NCBI GenBank assembly: GCA_001804785.1
Contig: MHBG01000059.1
Location: 1 to 64,000 of the forward strand
Source of the DNA: Lentisphaerae bacterium GWF2_45_14
Lineage (GTDB): Bacteria; Verrucomicrobiota; Lentisphaeria; Victivallales; GWF2-45-14
Length of the DNA: 64,000 nucleotides
Direction: 5' to 3'
Numbering within the stretch: position 1 is the stretch's first letter; the number at the start of each line of letters is the position of its first letter. The position numbers and the translations under genes were made by a program. Shown here piece by piece: positions 1-9,157 of the stretch. A model generated the notes under the pieces. The model was not told where the DNA came from. It ran no database searches and worked only from the letters and a program-made list of their open reading frames with translations.

Positions 1-283
1 TCCGGAGAATTGATGAGCGTCAGTCCATCGCAGGACCACCGGACTGGAACCGCCCGGAGCGGTCAGAGCTTTTCCCTGATTTCCTGTTCTGATTTTTACC
101 GGACAGTAGTGATTTAAGTTATGCCACCTGTCGTGTGCAAATAAAATTCAGTCGTCATGCCGCCCAAAGTCAAACAGGTCGAGAAATTGGAATGGTCTAA
201 GTCCGGCAAGCGCAAAATCATTTGACACGAGTGTATATACGAAGAATAAAAGCCATCTTGGGTGCGGATTCAGGGAAATAGAC
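1..283. other. Intergenic left edge, no supported gene
   Basis: No coding region can be supported here. A 23-codon open frame (157-228, plus) ends just before the tRNA, but it has no visible ribosome binding site, and the frame is closed by a stop shortly upstream, so it is not called. The stretch could be the tail of something that lies left of the window. No rho-independent terminator for the minus-strand tRNA was seen. Confidence 0.4.
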
Positions 284-359
284 TGGTGGGTTGGCCGGGA
301 TTCGAACCCGGGACCCACGCCTTAAAAGGGCGTTGCTCTACCGACTGAGCTACCAACCC
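284..359 (-). tRNA. tRNA-Lys (anticodon UUU)
   Basis: Read on the minus strand, the sequence folds as a standard cloverleaf. The 7-bp acceptor stem pairs GGGTTGG with CCAACCC, a D-arm carries AGCTCAGTCGG, the anticodon stem ACGCC/GGCGT closes the loop CTTTTAA with anticodon TTT at plus-strand 324-326, and the T-arm contains GTTCGAATC. The 3' CCA is encoded (plus-strand 284-286). It decodes AAA/AAG lysine codons. It stands alone, divergent from the topoisomerase genes that follow. Confidence 0.96.
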
Positions 360-478
360 GTAAAGTTTTTTGAGTTTACGGAAGTTCAAAAGATAGCGGA
401 CAAAATCAATATTTCAAATTAGCTTTATAATAAAGTCCCATTTATTTTGATGTCCGCGAAGGTATACTGAACTCTGTA

Positions 479-506
479 TTGAAAAAAAGGGTAAAAGGAT
501 TATCTT
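479..506 (+). promoter_or_regulatory. Candidate sigma70 promoter of parE-parC
   Basis: TTGAAA at 479-484 and TATCTT at 501-506 are separated by 16 bp, a fair sigma70 match pointing at parE. Transcription would start near 513 and leave a leader of about 35 nt. A TTAAC-ac-GTTAA inverted repeat (505-516) overlaps the -10 box and could be an operator; this is inference only. Confidence 0.4.
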
Positions 507-522
507 AACACGTTAAAAAAAA

Positions 523-537
523 GTGGAAAAAGTCCAC
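523..537 (+). promoter_or_regulatory. Leader hairpin before parE
   Basis: A perfect 5-bp stem, GTGGA/TCCAC, with a 5-nt A-rich loop lies 11 nt before the parE start codon. There is no purine-rich Shine-Dalgarno between the hairpin and the ATG, so parE may be translated from a nearly leaderless or structured leader. No function is known. Confidence 0.35.
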
Positions 538-548
538 CTATTATAAAA

Positions 549-2372
549 ATGGCAGAAGAAATAAAGCATCAATACGACGAAAGCAAGATAAAGACCCTGA
601 GTTCTCTGGAGCATATCAGGTTAAGGCCCGGTATGTACATAGGCAGGATGGGAGACGGCTCAAGCCCGAATGACGGCATATATGTGTTGTTGAAGGAAAT
701 CATCGACAATAGCGTTGATGAATACATAATGGGTATTGGTCGCAGAATAGATGTGAAGCTTGACGGCGATGAGGCATCCGTCCGTGACTATGGGCGCGGG
801 ATACCGCTCGGGAAGGTCATTGACTGCGTTTCATTGATGAATACTGGAGGAAAGTATAACGACGATGTTTTTCAGTTCTCAGTCGGGCTGAACGGAGTTG
901 GGACGAAGGCCGTGAACGCGCTTTCCGAAAAGTTCACCGTAGTGTCCGTAAGAGAGGGCAAATACCGTAGCGCCACATTCAAATCGGGGAGTATCACCGG
1001 AGAAAAAAATGGCACTACCGAGGAGAAGAACGGGACGCTGGTCTCTTTCATTCCTGACCCTCAGCTTTTTCCGAAATACACCTTCAAGGTTGAGTATATC
1101 GAAAAGCGCCTCTGGATGTACGCCTTTCTCAACAGCGGGCTTTCGCTTTATCTGAATGGAAAGCGTTTTTACTCGCAGAACGGACTCAAGGACCTTATAG
1201 ATTCGGAAGTTGGCGAAGAGCGGATCTACGACATTGTCCACTACAAAGAAAAGACCATGGAGTTCGCATTCTGCCACACTACGAACTACGGTGAGAACTA
1301 TTTTTCATTTGTAAACGGGCAGTACACAAACGATGGCGGCACGCATCTTTCGGCGTTCCGCGAGGGATTATTGAAGGCCGTGAATGAGTTTTCAGGCAAA
1401 AATTACGAACCGAGCGATGTTCGTGACGGAATCGTCGGGGCAATCGCGATAAAGCTCAAAGACCCGATATTTGAGTCGCAGACGAAGAATAAACTCGGCA
1501 ATACCGATATCCGCGGCTGGATAGTGGGCGAGGTCAAAAACGCCATTACCGCATATTTGCACAGGAACCGTGAGGAGGCCGAGCTTATTCTCCAGAAGGT
1601 AGTGAGAAACGAGCAGCTTCGTAAAGAAATTCAGGCCGTCAAGAAGCAGTCCAAGGAAAACGCGAAAAAGATGAGCCTCAAAATACCGAAGCTCAAGGAT
1701 TGCAAACGCCACTTGGGCGACAAGGGACGCCGCGGCGAGGAGCTTGGCGAGAACACCATGATATTTCTGACAGAGGGCCAATCGGCGGCGGGTTCGATGG
1801 TGAGCTGCCGCGACGTTTATACGCAGGCCATTTTCTCGCTCAAGGGAAAGCCGCTCAACTGCTACGGGGAGAAGATAGACAAGGTTTACCAGAATGAAGA
1901 GCTCTACTATATAATGCAGACCCTCAACATCGAGGACGATGTCGAAAAGCTGCGTTACGCGAAGGTAGTGATTTCCACCGACTCCGACGTGGACGGACTC
2001 CATATCAGAAATTTGCTCATAACATTTTTCCTTACCTATTTTGAGCAAATCGTCCTGGCGGGCCACCTTTATGTCCTTGAGACCCCCCTTTTCAGGGTCA
2101 GGAACAAAAAAGAGACCATCTATTGTTACGATGAACGTGAACGTGACAAAGCCGTGCAAAAGCTCGGCGGGTCCAATAAAGGGGCCGAAATAACACGTTT
2201 CAAGGGACTCGGAGAAATTTCGCCGTCGGAATTTGGCCAGTTTATCGGAGAAAATATAAGGCTGCTGAATGTTTCAGTCGACCACATGAGGGGCGTCTCC
2301 GATATGCTTGAGTTCTACATGGGGAAAAATACGCCTGACCGCAAAGACCATATAATAAATAACCTTGTGTGA
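549..2372 (+). CDS. parE: Type IIA topoisomerase subunit B (topoisomerase IV ParE type)
   Basis: The 607-residue ATPase subunit of a type IIA topoisomerase uses ATP to drive strand passage for decatenation. The GHKL ATPase fold is clear: Asn54 in the N-box region, the DYGRGIP motif at 80-86 and SVGLNGVG at 111-118. The TOPRIM domain carries EGQSAAG near 408 and the metal-binding DSDVDG near 478. It ends with FKGLGEISP and a short C-terminal part. The length and N-terminal sequence fit the compact ParE-like subunits of Bacteroidetes and PVC bacteria rather than an 800-residue GyrB. Its stop codon overlaps the possible GTG start of the next gene, so the two subunits are made from one operon. 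Confidence 0.92.
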   Translation: MAEEIKHQYDESKIKTLSSLEHIRLRPGMYIGRMGDGSSPNDGIYVLLKEIIDNSVDEYIMGIGRRIDVKLDGDEASVRDYGRGIPLGKVIDCVSLMNTGGKYNDDVFQFSVGLNGVGTKAVNALSEKFTVVSVREGKYRSATFKSGSITGEKNGTTEEKNGTLVSFIPDPQLFPKYTFKVEYIEKRLWMYAFLNSGLSLYLNGKRFYSQNGLKDLIDSEVGEERIYDIVHYKEKTMEFAFCHTTNYGENYFSFVNGQYTNDGGTHLSAFREGLLKAVNEFSGKNYEPSDVRDGIVGAIAIKLKDPIFESQTKNKLGNTDIRGWIVGEVKNAITAYLHRNREEAELILQKVVRNEQLRKEIQAVKKQSKENAKKMSLKIPKLKDCKRHLGDKGRRGEELGENTMIFLTEGQSAAGSMVSCRDVYTQAIFSLKGKPLNCYGEKIDKVYQNEELYYIMQTLNIEDDVEKLRYAKVVISTDSDVDGLHIRNLLITFFLTYFEQIVLAGHLYVLETPLFRVRNKKETIYCYDERERDKAVQKLGGSNKGAEITRFKGLGEISPSEFGQFIGENIRLLNVSVDHMRGVSDMLEFYMGKNTPDRKDHIINNLV

Positions 2373-2377
2373 AGAAT

Positions 2378-4651
2378 ATGCCGCGGAAAAAAAATAAAGC
2401 CAAAGATAATACTCCGGAAGTACCCGTTGAAGAAAACGGGATTGAGCCTAATTTGCCCGAGGCACTGGCGAGCGGCGAGACCGAGGCGTCCCTTACTGAG
2501 GATTCCGGCGGGAATATCTTCCTTAAAAAAATGCTGGATTCCAATTTTATAGAATACGCGTCATACGTTATAAAAGAACGCGCGATTCCAGATGTCGATG
2601 ACGGCTTAAAACCAGTCCAGCGTAGAATATTGTGGTCACTCTTCAAAATGGACGATGGTAAATTCCATAAGGTTGCCAACGTCATCGGCCACACAATGCA
2701 GTTTCACCCGCACGGAGATGCTTCGATAGGGGATGCACTGGTTGTCCTAGCGAATAAAGAATATTATATCGACAAGCAGGGAAACTTTGGCAATATCTTT
2801 ACCGGCGACGGCGCGTCGGCCGCGCGCTATATTGAGTGCCGCCTTACTCCGCTTGCGCGCGAAGTCCTTTTCAATGCAAATATTACTGAATTCATCGACT
2901 CGTATGACGGCAGGAACAAGGAACCTATCCGGCTGCCGGTAAAGATTCCGTCGCTCCTGATGCTTGGCTCGGATGGTATCGCCGTCGGTATGGCAACCCA
3001 CATTCTTCCGCACAACTTCAAGGAGCTCCTCGAAGCGCAAATCGCTATTCTGAAGGGCGAAAATTTCAGAATTTACCCCGATTTTCTTCAGGGCGGGCTT
3101 ATGGATGTTTCCGAATACGAAGACGGCAACGGCAAGGTAACGCTGCGCTCAAGGATCGACATTGACGGCAGAAAGCTTATCATAAGGGAAATTCCGGCCA
3201 CGACTACGACCGAAAACCTCATAGCATCCATTGAACGGGCTGTTGAAAAAAATAAAATAAAGATTGCGACAATAAATGACTTTACCACGGACAAGATTGA
3301 GATTGAAATAGTTCCGATGCGCGGGCAGGAACCGGAAAAAGCCCTGAAGGCCCTATATGCCTATACCGACTGTTCTGTCTCCGTAAACGTCAACATGATG
3401 CTGATCTGCGAAAACAGACCCGTTCATATGTCCGTCTCCGAAGTCCTTCACCGCAACACGGAGAAGCTTCTCGAATATCTCAAACTGGAACTGGAACTGG
3501 AACTGGCCTCGCTTCACGAACGCTTCCACGAAAAAACCCTCGTCCAGATATTCATAGAAAACAGGATTTATAAGAGAATAGAAAAATCGTCCACCTACGA
3601 AAATGTCTTAAGCGAAATACGCTCCGGACTAGAGAAGTTCCGTGATATGCTCCAGCGGGACATCTCCGACGAGGATATAGAAAAGTTGCTTACCCTCCAG
3701 ATTCGCCGCATATCGCTCTTCGATATAAAGAAGAACAAAAAGGAAATCGATGACATTATCGCCCATATCACGGAAGTAGAGAAGCACCTTAAGCGCCTTA
3801 AGGCATACGCCGTCAGCTACCTCAAGGCGCTTATCGATAAATACGCCGCGGCATTCCCGCGCAAAACCGAAATTGAGAAGTTCGAGAAAATCGACAGGCA
3901 CTCCGTAGCCCTCAACAACATAAAGGTGGGATGGGATAGGAAAAACTGCTATATCGGGACGAATGTGAAAAGCGATGAACAGGTAACCTGTAACGAATAT
4001 GATCACCTCCTCTGTATTGAACGCAACGGCGATTACAAAGTCATAAATATTCCAGAAAAGATTTTCTGCGACAGGCTCTTCGACTTCAGGAAGTATGACA
4101 AGGACACCATCTTCGGAATCGTCTACTCCGAAAAGAAGACCGGCAAAATTTTCGCAAAACGCACGGTCATCTCCAAATTCATAACCGATAAAGAGTACAA
4201 ACTTTGCCCCGAGGGCTGCCGACTCGAAGTAGTAACGCCGCGCCCGACATCCATATATGATTGTATTGTAGACGCCAAACGAAACGGGACATTTGAGATC
4301 GATCTGAGCCAAGTTGCCGAGCGCTCCCCGAAGGCCAGAGGCGAACTTATCTCAAAATATAAGCTCGTTAAAATAACATTCTCAAGACTTCAGGACGGTC
4401 CTGCCGATGACGACGGCACGGATAACGACAATACGCCTGTACCCGAAACGGAAACCGAAAACACCGAAATTACGGACAGCTCCCCCTCTCAAGAGGCCCA
4501 GCCGGACCTTATTCCTACGGAGAAAAGCGAAGCCCCTGTCCTGCCCGAAAAGAAAAAGCGTTCCCCCCAGAAAAAAAGTGACGCTAAAAAGGCCAAAAGC
4601 TATGTAGACGATGAAGACTGGGGCATATCACAGCCTGAATTGGAATTCTAG
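2378..4651 (+). CDS. parC: Type IIA topoisomerase subunit A (topoisomerase IV ParC type)
   Basis: This is the DNA-cleaving subunit that partners the preceding ParE. The winged-helix breakage-reunion domain contains KPVQRRILWS, HPHGDASIGDAL (the region equivalent to the quinolone-resistance region) and the catalytic tyrosine in AARYIECR at about residue 151. A coiled-coil part follows at about 400-480, then a reduced C-terminal domain without an obvious GyrA box, which argues for ParC over GyrA. The last 90 residues are a low-complexity acidic then Lys/Pro-rich tail. The ATG at 2378 is chosen; a GTG at 2369 overlapping the parE stop would add three residues. It converges on the efflux genes, with no clear terminator between. 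Confidence 0.9.
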   Translation: MPRKKNKAKDNTPEVPVEENGIEPNLPEALASGETEASLTEDSGGNIFLKKMLDSNFIEYASYVIKERAIPDVDDGLKPVQRRILWSLFKMDDGKFHKVANVIGHTMQFHPHGDASIGDALVVLANKEYYIDKQGNFGNIFTGDGASAARYIECRLTPLAREVLFNANITEFIDSYDGRNKEPIRLPVKIPSLLMLGSDGIAVGMATHILPHNFKELLEAQIAILKGENFRIYPDFLQGGLMDVSEYEDGNGKVTLRSRIDIDGRKLIIREIPATTTTENLIASIERAVEKNKIKIATINDFTTDKIEIEIVPMRGQEPEKALKALYAYTDCSVSVNVNMMLICENRPVHMSVSEVLHRNTEKLLEYLKLELELELASLHERFHEKTLVQIFIENRIYKRIEKSSTYENVLSEIRSGLEKFRDMLQRDISDEDIEKLLTLQIRRISLFDIKKNKKEIDDIIAHITEVEKHLKRLKAYAVSYLKALIDKYAAAFPRKTEIEKFEKIDRHSVALNNIKVGWDRKNCYIGTNVKSDEQVTCNEYDHLLCIERNGDYKVINIPEKIFCDRLFDFRKYDKDTIFGIVYSEKKTGKIFAKRTVISKFITDKEYKLCPEGCRLEVVTPRPTSIYDCIVDAKRNGTFEIDLSQVAERSPKARGELISKYKLVKITFSRLQDGPADDDGTDNDNTPVPETETENTEITDSSPSQEAQPDLIPTEKSEAPVLPEKKKRSPQKKSDAKKAKSYVDDEDWGISQPELEF

Positions 4652-4723
4652 ACAGCAATTGGGCAAAGAAGGCCGGATAACAAGTCGGCGCGGTAAGCTT
4701 TCTGCGGATAGACTCTTCCCTTG

Positions 4724-7700
4724 TTATTTTTGAGGGATAGTAGGTTTACCCATTTTGTTGATGAGATACTGGATGATGACGAAGAATGACGGGATGAGAA
4801 TTGTTCCGAATATACAGGAAACCAGCATCCCTCCGAAAATAACGGTCCCGAGTGAACGACGGCTCGCCGCTCCGGCACCCATGGCAATCACAAGCGGCAG
4901 AACACCGAGAACGAAAGTTACCGATGTCATAAGTACGGCCCTGAACCTCAGGCGTGCGGCAAAAATCGCGGATTCGAAAATATCTTTCCCCTGACGTTCA
5001 TGCTGTTCCTTGGCAAACTCAACAATCAATATCGCGGTTTTACAGGCGAGACCGAAGAGAAGCACAAATCCTACCTGCGTATAGATGTTATTGTCAATTC
5101 CGGTAATCCAGAGCGCGCCCAGCGCGCCGAAAAAGGCTATCGGCACCGAGAGTATGACGGCAAAGGGAATCATCCAACTTTCATACTGCGCAACAAGGAA
5201 AAGGTAAATAAAGGTCAGTGCAAGCCCGAAAATCATGATAACTTTATTGCCCGCGAGTATCTCCTGGTAAGACATGCCGGTCCACTCATACTTATAGCCG
5301 GGAGGCATGGTATCGTCGGCGCTTTTCTGGAGTGCCGCCATAGCCTGTCCTGAGCTGAAGCCGGGGGCGATATCGCCGTTGATAGTCAATGAGGAATAAA
5401 GGTTGTATCTGTACATTACCTGCGGCATGAGGCTGGTCTTCACCTCAAGAAGCGTGCCCAACGGGACCATGTCGCCCTGGTTGTTTTTGACATAGAGCGC
5501 GGATATATCGTCAATTTTATTTCTGAACTTTTCTCCGGCCTGGGCTATCACCTGATAGACTTTGCCGAACTTGTTGAAGTCATTGATATAAATAGAGCCG
5601 AGCTGTGTCTGAAGGGTGGAAAAGACGTCCGTGAGGGAAAGGCCAAGTTTTTTTGCTTTTTCGCGATCGATGTCGAGGTATATCTGCGGAACGTTCGCCC
5701 TGTAAGTGCTATAGGCAAACTCTATGGGAGGCTGCTGGTTAGCGTTGTAGACGATTCCGCCCATGACTGCGGCCAGGTCTTGCGGGCTTCTGGAAAGGGT
5801 GTCCTGAAGCATGAACTCAAGTCCCCCGGTTGTACCAACTCCGGGGATGGCTGGCATTCCGAAGGGAAAAATTTTGGCCTCCGGAATCGTATTGAACATT
5901 GCGGCGGCCTTTCTTATGAGCGAGTCTTGCGAGAGGGCGGCGGTCTTCCTCTTTTTCCAGTCTTCGAGTATAACAATTACAAGAGCGCAGTTTGAGGAAC
6001 TTGTACCTGAAAGCATGCTGTAACCGGTAACAGTCATTACATCGATGACACCATCCATCTTTTTGAGAATATCATATATTTTTGTGACGACTGCGGAAGT
6101 TCTTTTTATTGACGCGCCGTCAGGAAGCTGTACATCAACCATGAAATTTCCCCTGTCCTCATTCGGAATGAATCCCGTGGGGATTATTGTATAAAATTTC
6201 CATGTAATGAGCATGAGAACGGCGTATAACACGAGTATAAGTACTGATTTTCTCACAACATGCGTAACAATCCACGCATAACCGGATGAAACTCCGTTGA
6301 AACCTTTGTTGTAAAGCCTGAAAAGAAAGAAAGGTTTTGGTTTTTCGGGTCTGAGAATGGCGGCACAGAGTGCGGGACTCAAGGTAAGGGCATTTATTGA
6401 TGAAATCGTAACAGCTACGGAAATAGTTACCGCAAACTGCCTGTAAAGCACGCCCGTTATTCCGGGAAGAAATGTTACGGGAATAAACATAGCCAGGAGA
6501 ACGAGCGTGGTGGCTATAACGGGGCCTGTTACCTGCTCCATGGTTTTATATGCCGCGTCACGCGGAGAGAGTTTCTCCTCCTCCATAAGCCTGTTTACGT
6601 TTTCGATTACGAGGATAGCATCGTCAACTACAACCCCGATAGCGAGGATGAGGCCGAAAAGTGTTATGGTGTTTATGGAATAGCCCAAGAGATAAAGTAC
6701 GGCGAATGTGCCGACGAGCGAGACTGGGATTGCCACGGACGGAATAATAGTGGAACGCCAGTCCTGTAGAAAGACAAAAACGATAAGTATGACGAGAAAA
6801 ATGGCTTCGTAAAGGGTTTTTTCTACTTCCTCTACTGAGGAATTGACGAATTTTGTCGTATCGTAAAGAATGGAACACTTCAGGTCTTCCGGGAAGCTTT
6901 TGGACATTTTTTCAAGTTGGGCCTTTATTGCGTCGCCAATCTGAAGTCCGTTTGCGTCCGGGAGCTGATAAACCGCAAGCAACGACCCTGGCGCGCCATT
7001 AAGCTGGCTGAATGATGAATAGTCCTGCGAGCCAAGCTGGACTTTGGCAACATCTTTTATCTTAACCATCGAACCATCCGATGAAGCCCTGACAATGATG
7101 TTTTCAAATTCCTCTACGCTTGAAAGACGTCCCTTTGTCTGGACAGTAAACTCAAACTGCTGGTCAGCGGGGCAAGGGGGTGCGCCGATCTGCCCGGCTG
7201 CTACCTGGACATTCTGTTCCGTTATAGCGTTTGTGACTTCCGTTACACTCATATTAAGACTGGTCAGCTTATCGGGATCTATCCATATTCTCATGGAATA
7301 GTCGAGTCCGCCAAGCATTGAAGAATCGCCGACGCCGCTGATTCTCATTACGGCATCTCGGATATTAAGTGTCATATAGTTACTTAGATATATTCCGTCA
7401 TAAGTGCCTTTCGGCGAAAAAAGGTTTATTACGAGGAGCATGTTGCTGGACTTCTGCTTTACCGTAACACCTTGCCTTTTAACTTCTTCAGGAAGTTGCG
7501 GATTGGCTATGGCCACACGGTTCTGGACGTTTACGGTATTCATATCGCCGTCTGTACCTATCTCGAAGGTTACAGTTATCGTAGCGCTTCCGTCATTGGC
7601 TGTGGTAGACTGCATATATATCATATTTTCAACGCCGTTGACTTGGCTTTCTATGGGCTCTACAACGGTTTTCTGGACGATATCGGCGCTTGCTCCCGGG

Positions 7701-7849
7701 TATGACGTGGTAATTGAGACCTGCGGAGGGGTGATGTCCGGATACTGTGCCACTGGCAGATTATATATGGATATCGTTCCGGCTATAGTAATGACTATTG
7801 AGATAACAAGCGCGAAACGGGGCCTGTCTATGAAAAATTTACTGAACAT
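4724..7849 (-). CDS. RND multidrug efflux transporter, HAE1/AcrB family
   Basis: A 1041-residue inner-membrane proton antiporter that exports hydrophobic compounds. It starts with the typical MFSKFFIDRPRFA and has 12 predicted membrane segments in two repeats, each with a large periplasmic loop. The proton-relay Asp pair is in GVVVDDAI within TM4, and the partner Lys of TM10 in the CKTAILIVEFA segment. Full length for the family. It lies 3 bp downstream of the membrane fusion protein gene on the same strand, so the pair is an operon. No TolC-like outer-membrane channel is next to it, so one must be supplied from elsewhere. The substrate cannot be told from sequence. Confidence 0.93.
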   Translation of the reverse strand: MFSKFFIDRPRFALVISIVITIAGTISIYNLPVAQYPDITPPQVSITTSYPGASADIVQKTVVEPIESQVNGVENMIYMQSTTANDGSATITVTFEIGTDGDMNTVNVQNRVAIANPQLPEEVKRQGVTVKQKSSNMLLVINLFSPKGTYDGIYLSNYMTLNIRDAVMRISGVGDSSMLGGLDYSMRIWIDPDKLTSLNMSVTEVTNAITEQNVQVAAGQIGAPPCPADQQFEFTVQTKGRLSSVEEFENIIVRASSDGSMVKIKDVAKVQLGSQDYSSFSQLNGAPGSLLAVYQLPDANGLQIGDAIKAQLEKMSKSFPEDLKCSILYDTTKFVNSSVEEVEKTLYEAIFLVILIVFVFLQDWRSTIIPSVAIPVSLVGTFAVLYLLGYSINTITLFGLILAIGVVVDDAILVIENVNRLMEEEKLSPRDAAYKTMEQVTGPVIATTLVLLAMFIPVTFLPGITGVLYRQFAVTISVAVTISSINALTLSPALCAAILRPEKPKPFFLFRLYNKGFNGVSSGYAWIVTHVVRKSVLILVLYAVLMLITWKFYTIIPTGFIPNEDRGNFMVDVQLPDGASIKRTSAVVTKIYDILKKMDGVIDVMTVTGYSMLSGTSSSNCALVIVILEDWKKRKTAALSQDSLIRKAAAMFNTIPEAKIFPFGMPAIPGVGTTGGLEFMLQDTLSRSPQDLAAVMGGIVYNANQQPPIEFAYSTYRANVPQIYLDIDREKAKKLGLSLTDVFSTLQTQLGSIYINDFNKFGKVYQVIAQAGEKFRNKIDDISALYVKNNQGDMVPLGTLLEVKTSLMPQVMYRYNLYSSLTINGDIAPGFSSGQAMAALQKSADDTMPPGYKYEWTGMSYQEILAGNKVIMIFGLALTFIYLFLVAQYESWMIPFAVILSVPIAFFGALGALWITGIDNNIYTQVGFVLLFGLACKTAILIVEFAKEQHERQGKDIFESAIFAARLRFRAVLMTSVTFVLGVLPLVIAMGAGAASRRSLGTVIFGGMLVSCIFGTILIPSFFVIIQYLINKMGKPTIPQK

Positions 7850-7852
7850 GGC

Positions 7853-9064
7853 TTATTTCCCGGCTTCTTTTTTTTCGGTTTTCGGTAAAGAAGGTTCATC
7901 TGATTCCAAGGTTTTTTCGCTCAATGGCTTGTCAATAACAATCTTTACTTTTGAATTTGGCCGCACCTTCTGGAGGCCCTCCGTTATGACAAGCTCCCCT
8001 TCGGAGAGGCCGGAACTGACAACGGTATTTCCACCAAAATCGCCGCCCGTTATTATGTGGTTGCTGGCAACTTTGTTTTCTTTGTCCACCGTAAGTACAA
8101 ATTTACCAGCCTGGTCTTCCTGAATAGCGCTGCGTGGAACCAAAAGAGCTTTCTTTGTCTCGGGGTCTTCCACTATTACTTTAAGGTACTGGCCGGGGGT
8201 AAGAATATTATCAGGGTTTTCGAAGACGGCCCTGATAAGGATTGTTCCCGTCATCGGATTTATTTTATTGTCTGTAAACTCTATTTTCCCGGTTTTATCA
8301 TACATTGTTCCGTTCGGGAGCACGGCTTTTATTTTCAACTTGCTGTTGGATACGCGTTTTTTAACTTTTTCGAGAAGGACATCCACCAGCATTTTTTCGT
8401 TAATGCTGAACTGCACCTTCATGGGATCGGTTCTTACCACATTTGCAAGAGTTTTACTGGAAGGCCCGACGAGATTTCCCACACTGTAGTTTGCAAAGCC
8501 GATTCTTCCGTCAAAGGGGGACCTGATCTCGGTGTAACTCAAGTTAAGCTCGGCAAGTTGTAGTTGCGCCGCCGCTTCCAGCATATTTGCCTCCGCCGCC
8601 GCCTTTTGATAGGTTACATCATCGACCTGCTGCTGGCTGACCGCATTTTTCTGGAACAACGAATATTTACGGTTGTATTCAATCACGGCCCTGTCGAGTT
8701 CGGCCTTCTTTGCGGCAAGGCTCGATTTAGCTATGGTGACATTTGCGTCATACTGTGTCTTTTCTATTACGAAGAGAAGGTCGTTTTTCTTTACCTTGCG
8801 GCCTTCTATGAAATTTCGCTGCTCAAGAAAGCCTTCAACCCGTGCTATCAGATCAACATTGTCATATGCTATTGCCTGCCCTACAATATTGAATGAAAAC
8901 GCAACGTTTTCAAAAATAACCGGCGTTACAATAACTTCCGAAACGATGGCCTCGGAAACGACATTTTTCTCGCAACCCGAAAATAAAAATAAAATTGAAA
9001 ATATTGAAAGAAATGAAAATATCAGGCGGAAAAGACTTTTTGCGCACATTCCAGGCACTCCCAT
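7853..9064 (-). CDS. RND efflux periplasmic adaptor (AcrA/MexA-type lipoprotein)
   Basis: A membrane fusion protein that links the RND pump to an outer-membrane channel. The N-terminus has a hydrophobic stretch ending in the lipobox LFSGC, so it is probably lipidated. A biotinyl-lipoyl-like half motif, an alpha-helical hairpin rich in Ala/Lys/Gln (about 110-170), SPFDGRIGFANYSVGNLV and a beta-barrel follow. The C-terminus is charged. A second ATG at 9049 (codon 6) has GGGAG at good spacing and gives a cleaner signal peptide, so it may be the true start. It is divergent from the radical SAM gene, with 93 bp between. Confidence 0.9.
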   Translation of the reverse strand: MGVPGMCAKSLFRLIFSFLSIFSILFLFSGCEKNVVSEAIVSEVIVTPVIFENVAFSFNIVGQAIAYDNVDLIARVEGFLEQRNFIEGRKVKKNDLLFVIEKTQYDANVTIAKSSLAAKKAELDRAVIEYNRKYSLFQKNAVSQQQVDDVTYQKAAAEANMLEAAAQLQLAELNLSYTEIRSPFDGRIGFANYSVGNLVGPSSKTLANVVRTDPMKVQFSINEKMLVDVLLEKVKKRVSNSKLKIKAVLPNGTMYDKTGKIEFTDNKINPMTGTILIRAVFENPDNILTPGQYLKVIVEDPETKKALLVPRSAIQEDQAGKFVLTVDKENKVASNHIITGGDFGGNTVVSSGLSEGELVITEGLQKVRPNSKVKIVIDKPLSEKTLESDEPSLPKTEKKEAGK

Positions 9065-9157
9065 ACTTTTAAAGATTGATTCAAATAATATGCCTTTAAC
9101 GCTTTCCTATTCCAGCTTCCTATGTAAATTAAAGATAAATTACCCTGAAAAAACAAG

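Noticed and set aside
157-228. Small open frame of 23 codons before the tRNA
   Set aside because: No ribosome binding site, no recognisable motif and a closed frame upstream.
1392-2159. Long minus-strand frame opposite parE
   Set aside because: It lies within the TOPRIM-coding region of a clear topoisomerase gene and has no recognisable domain.
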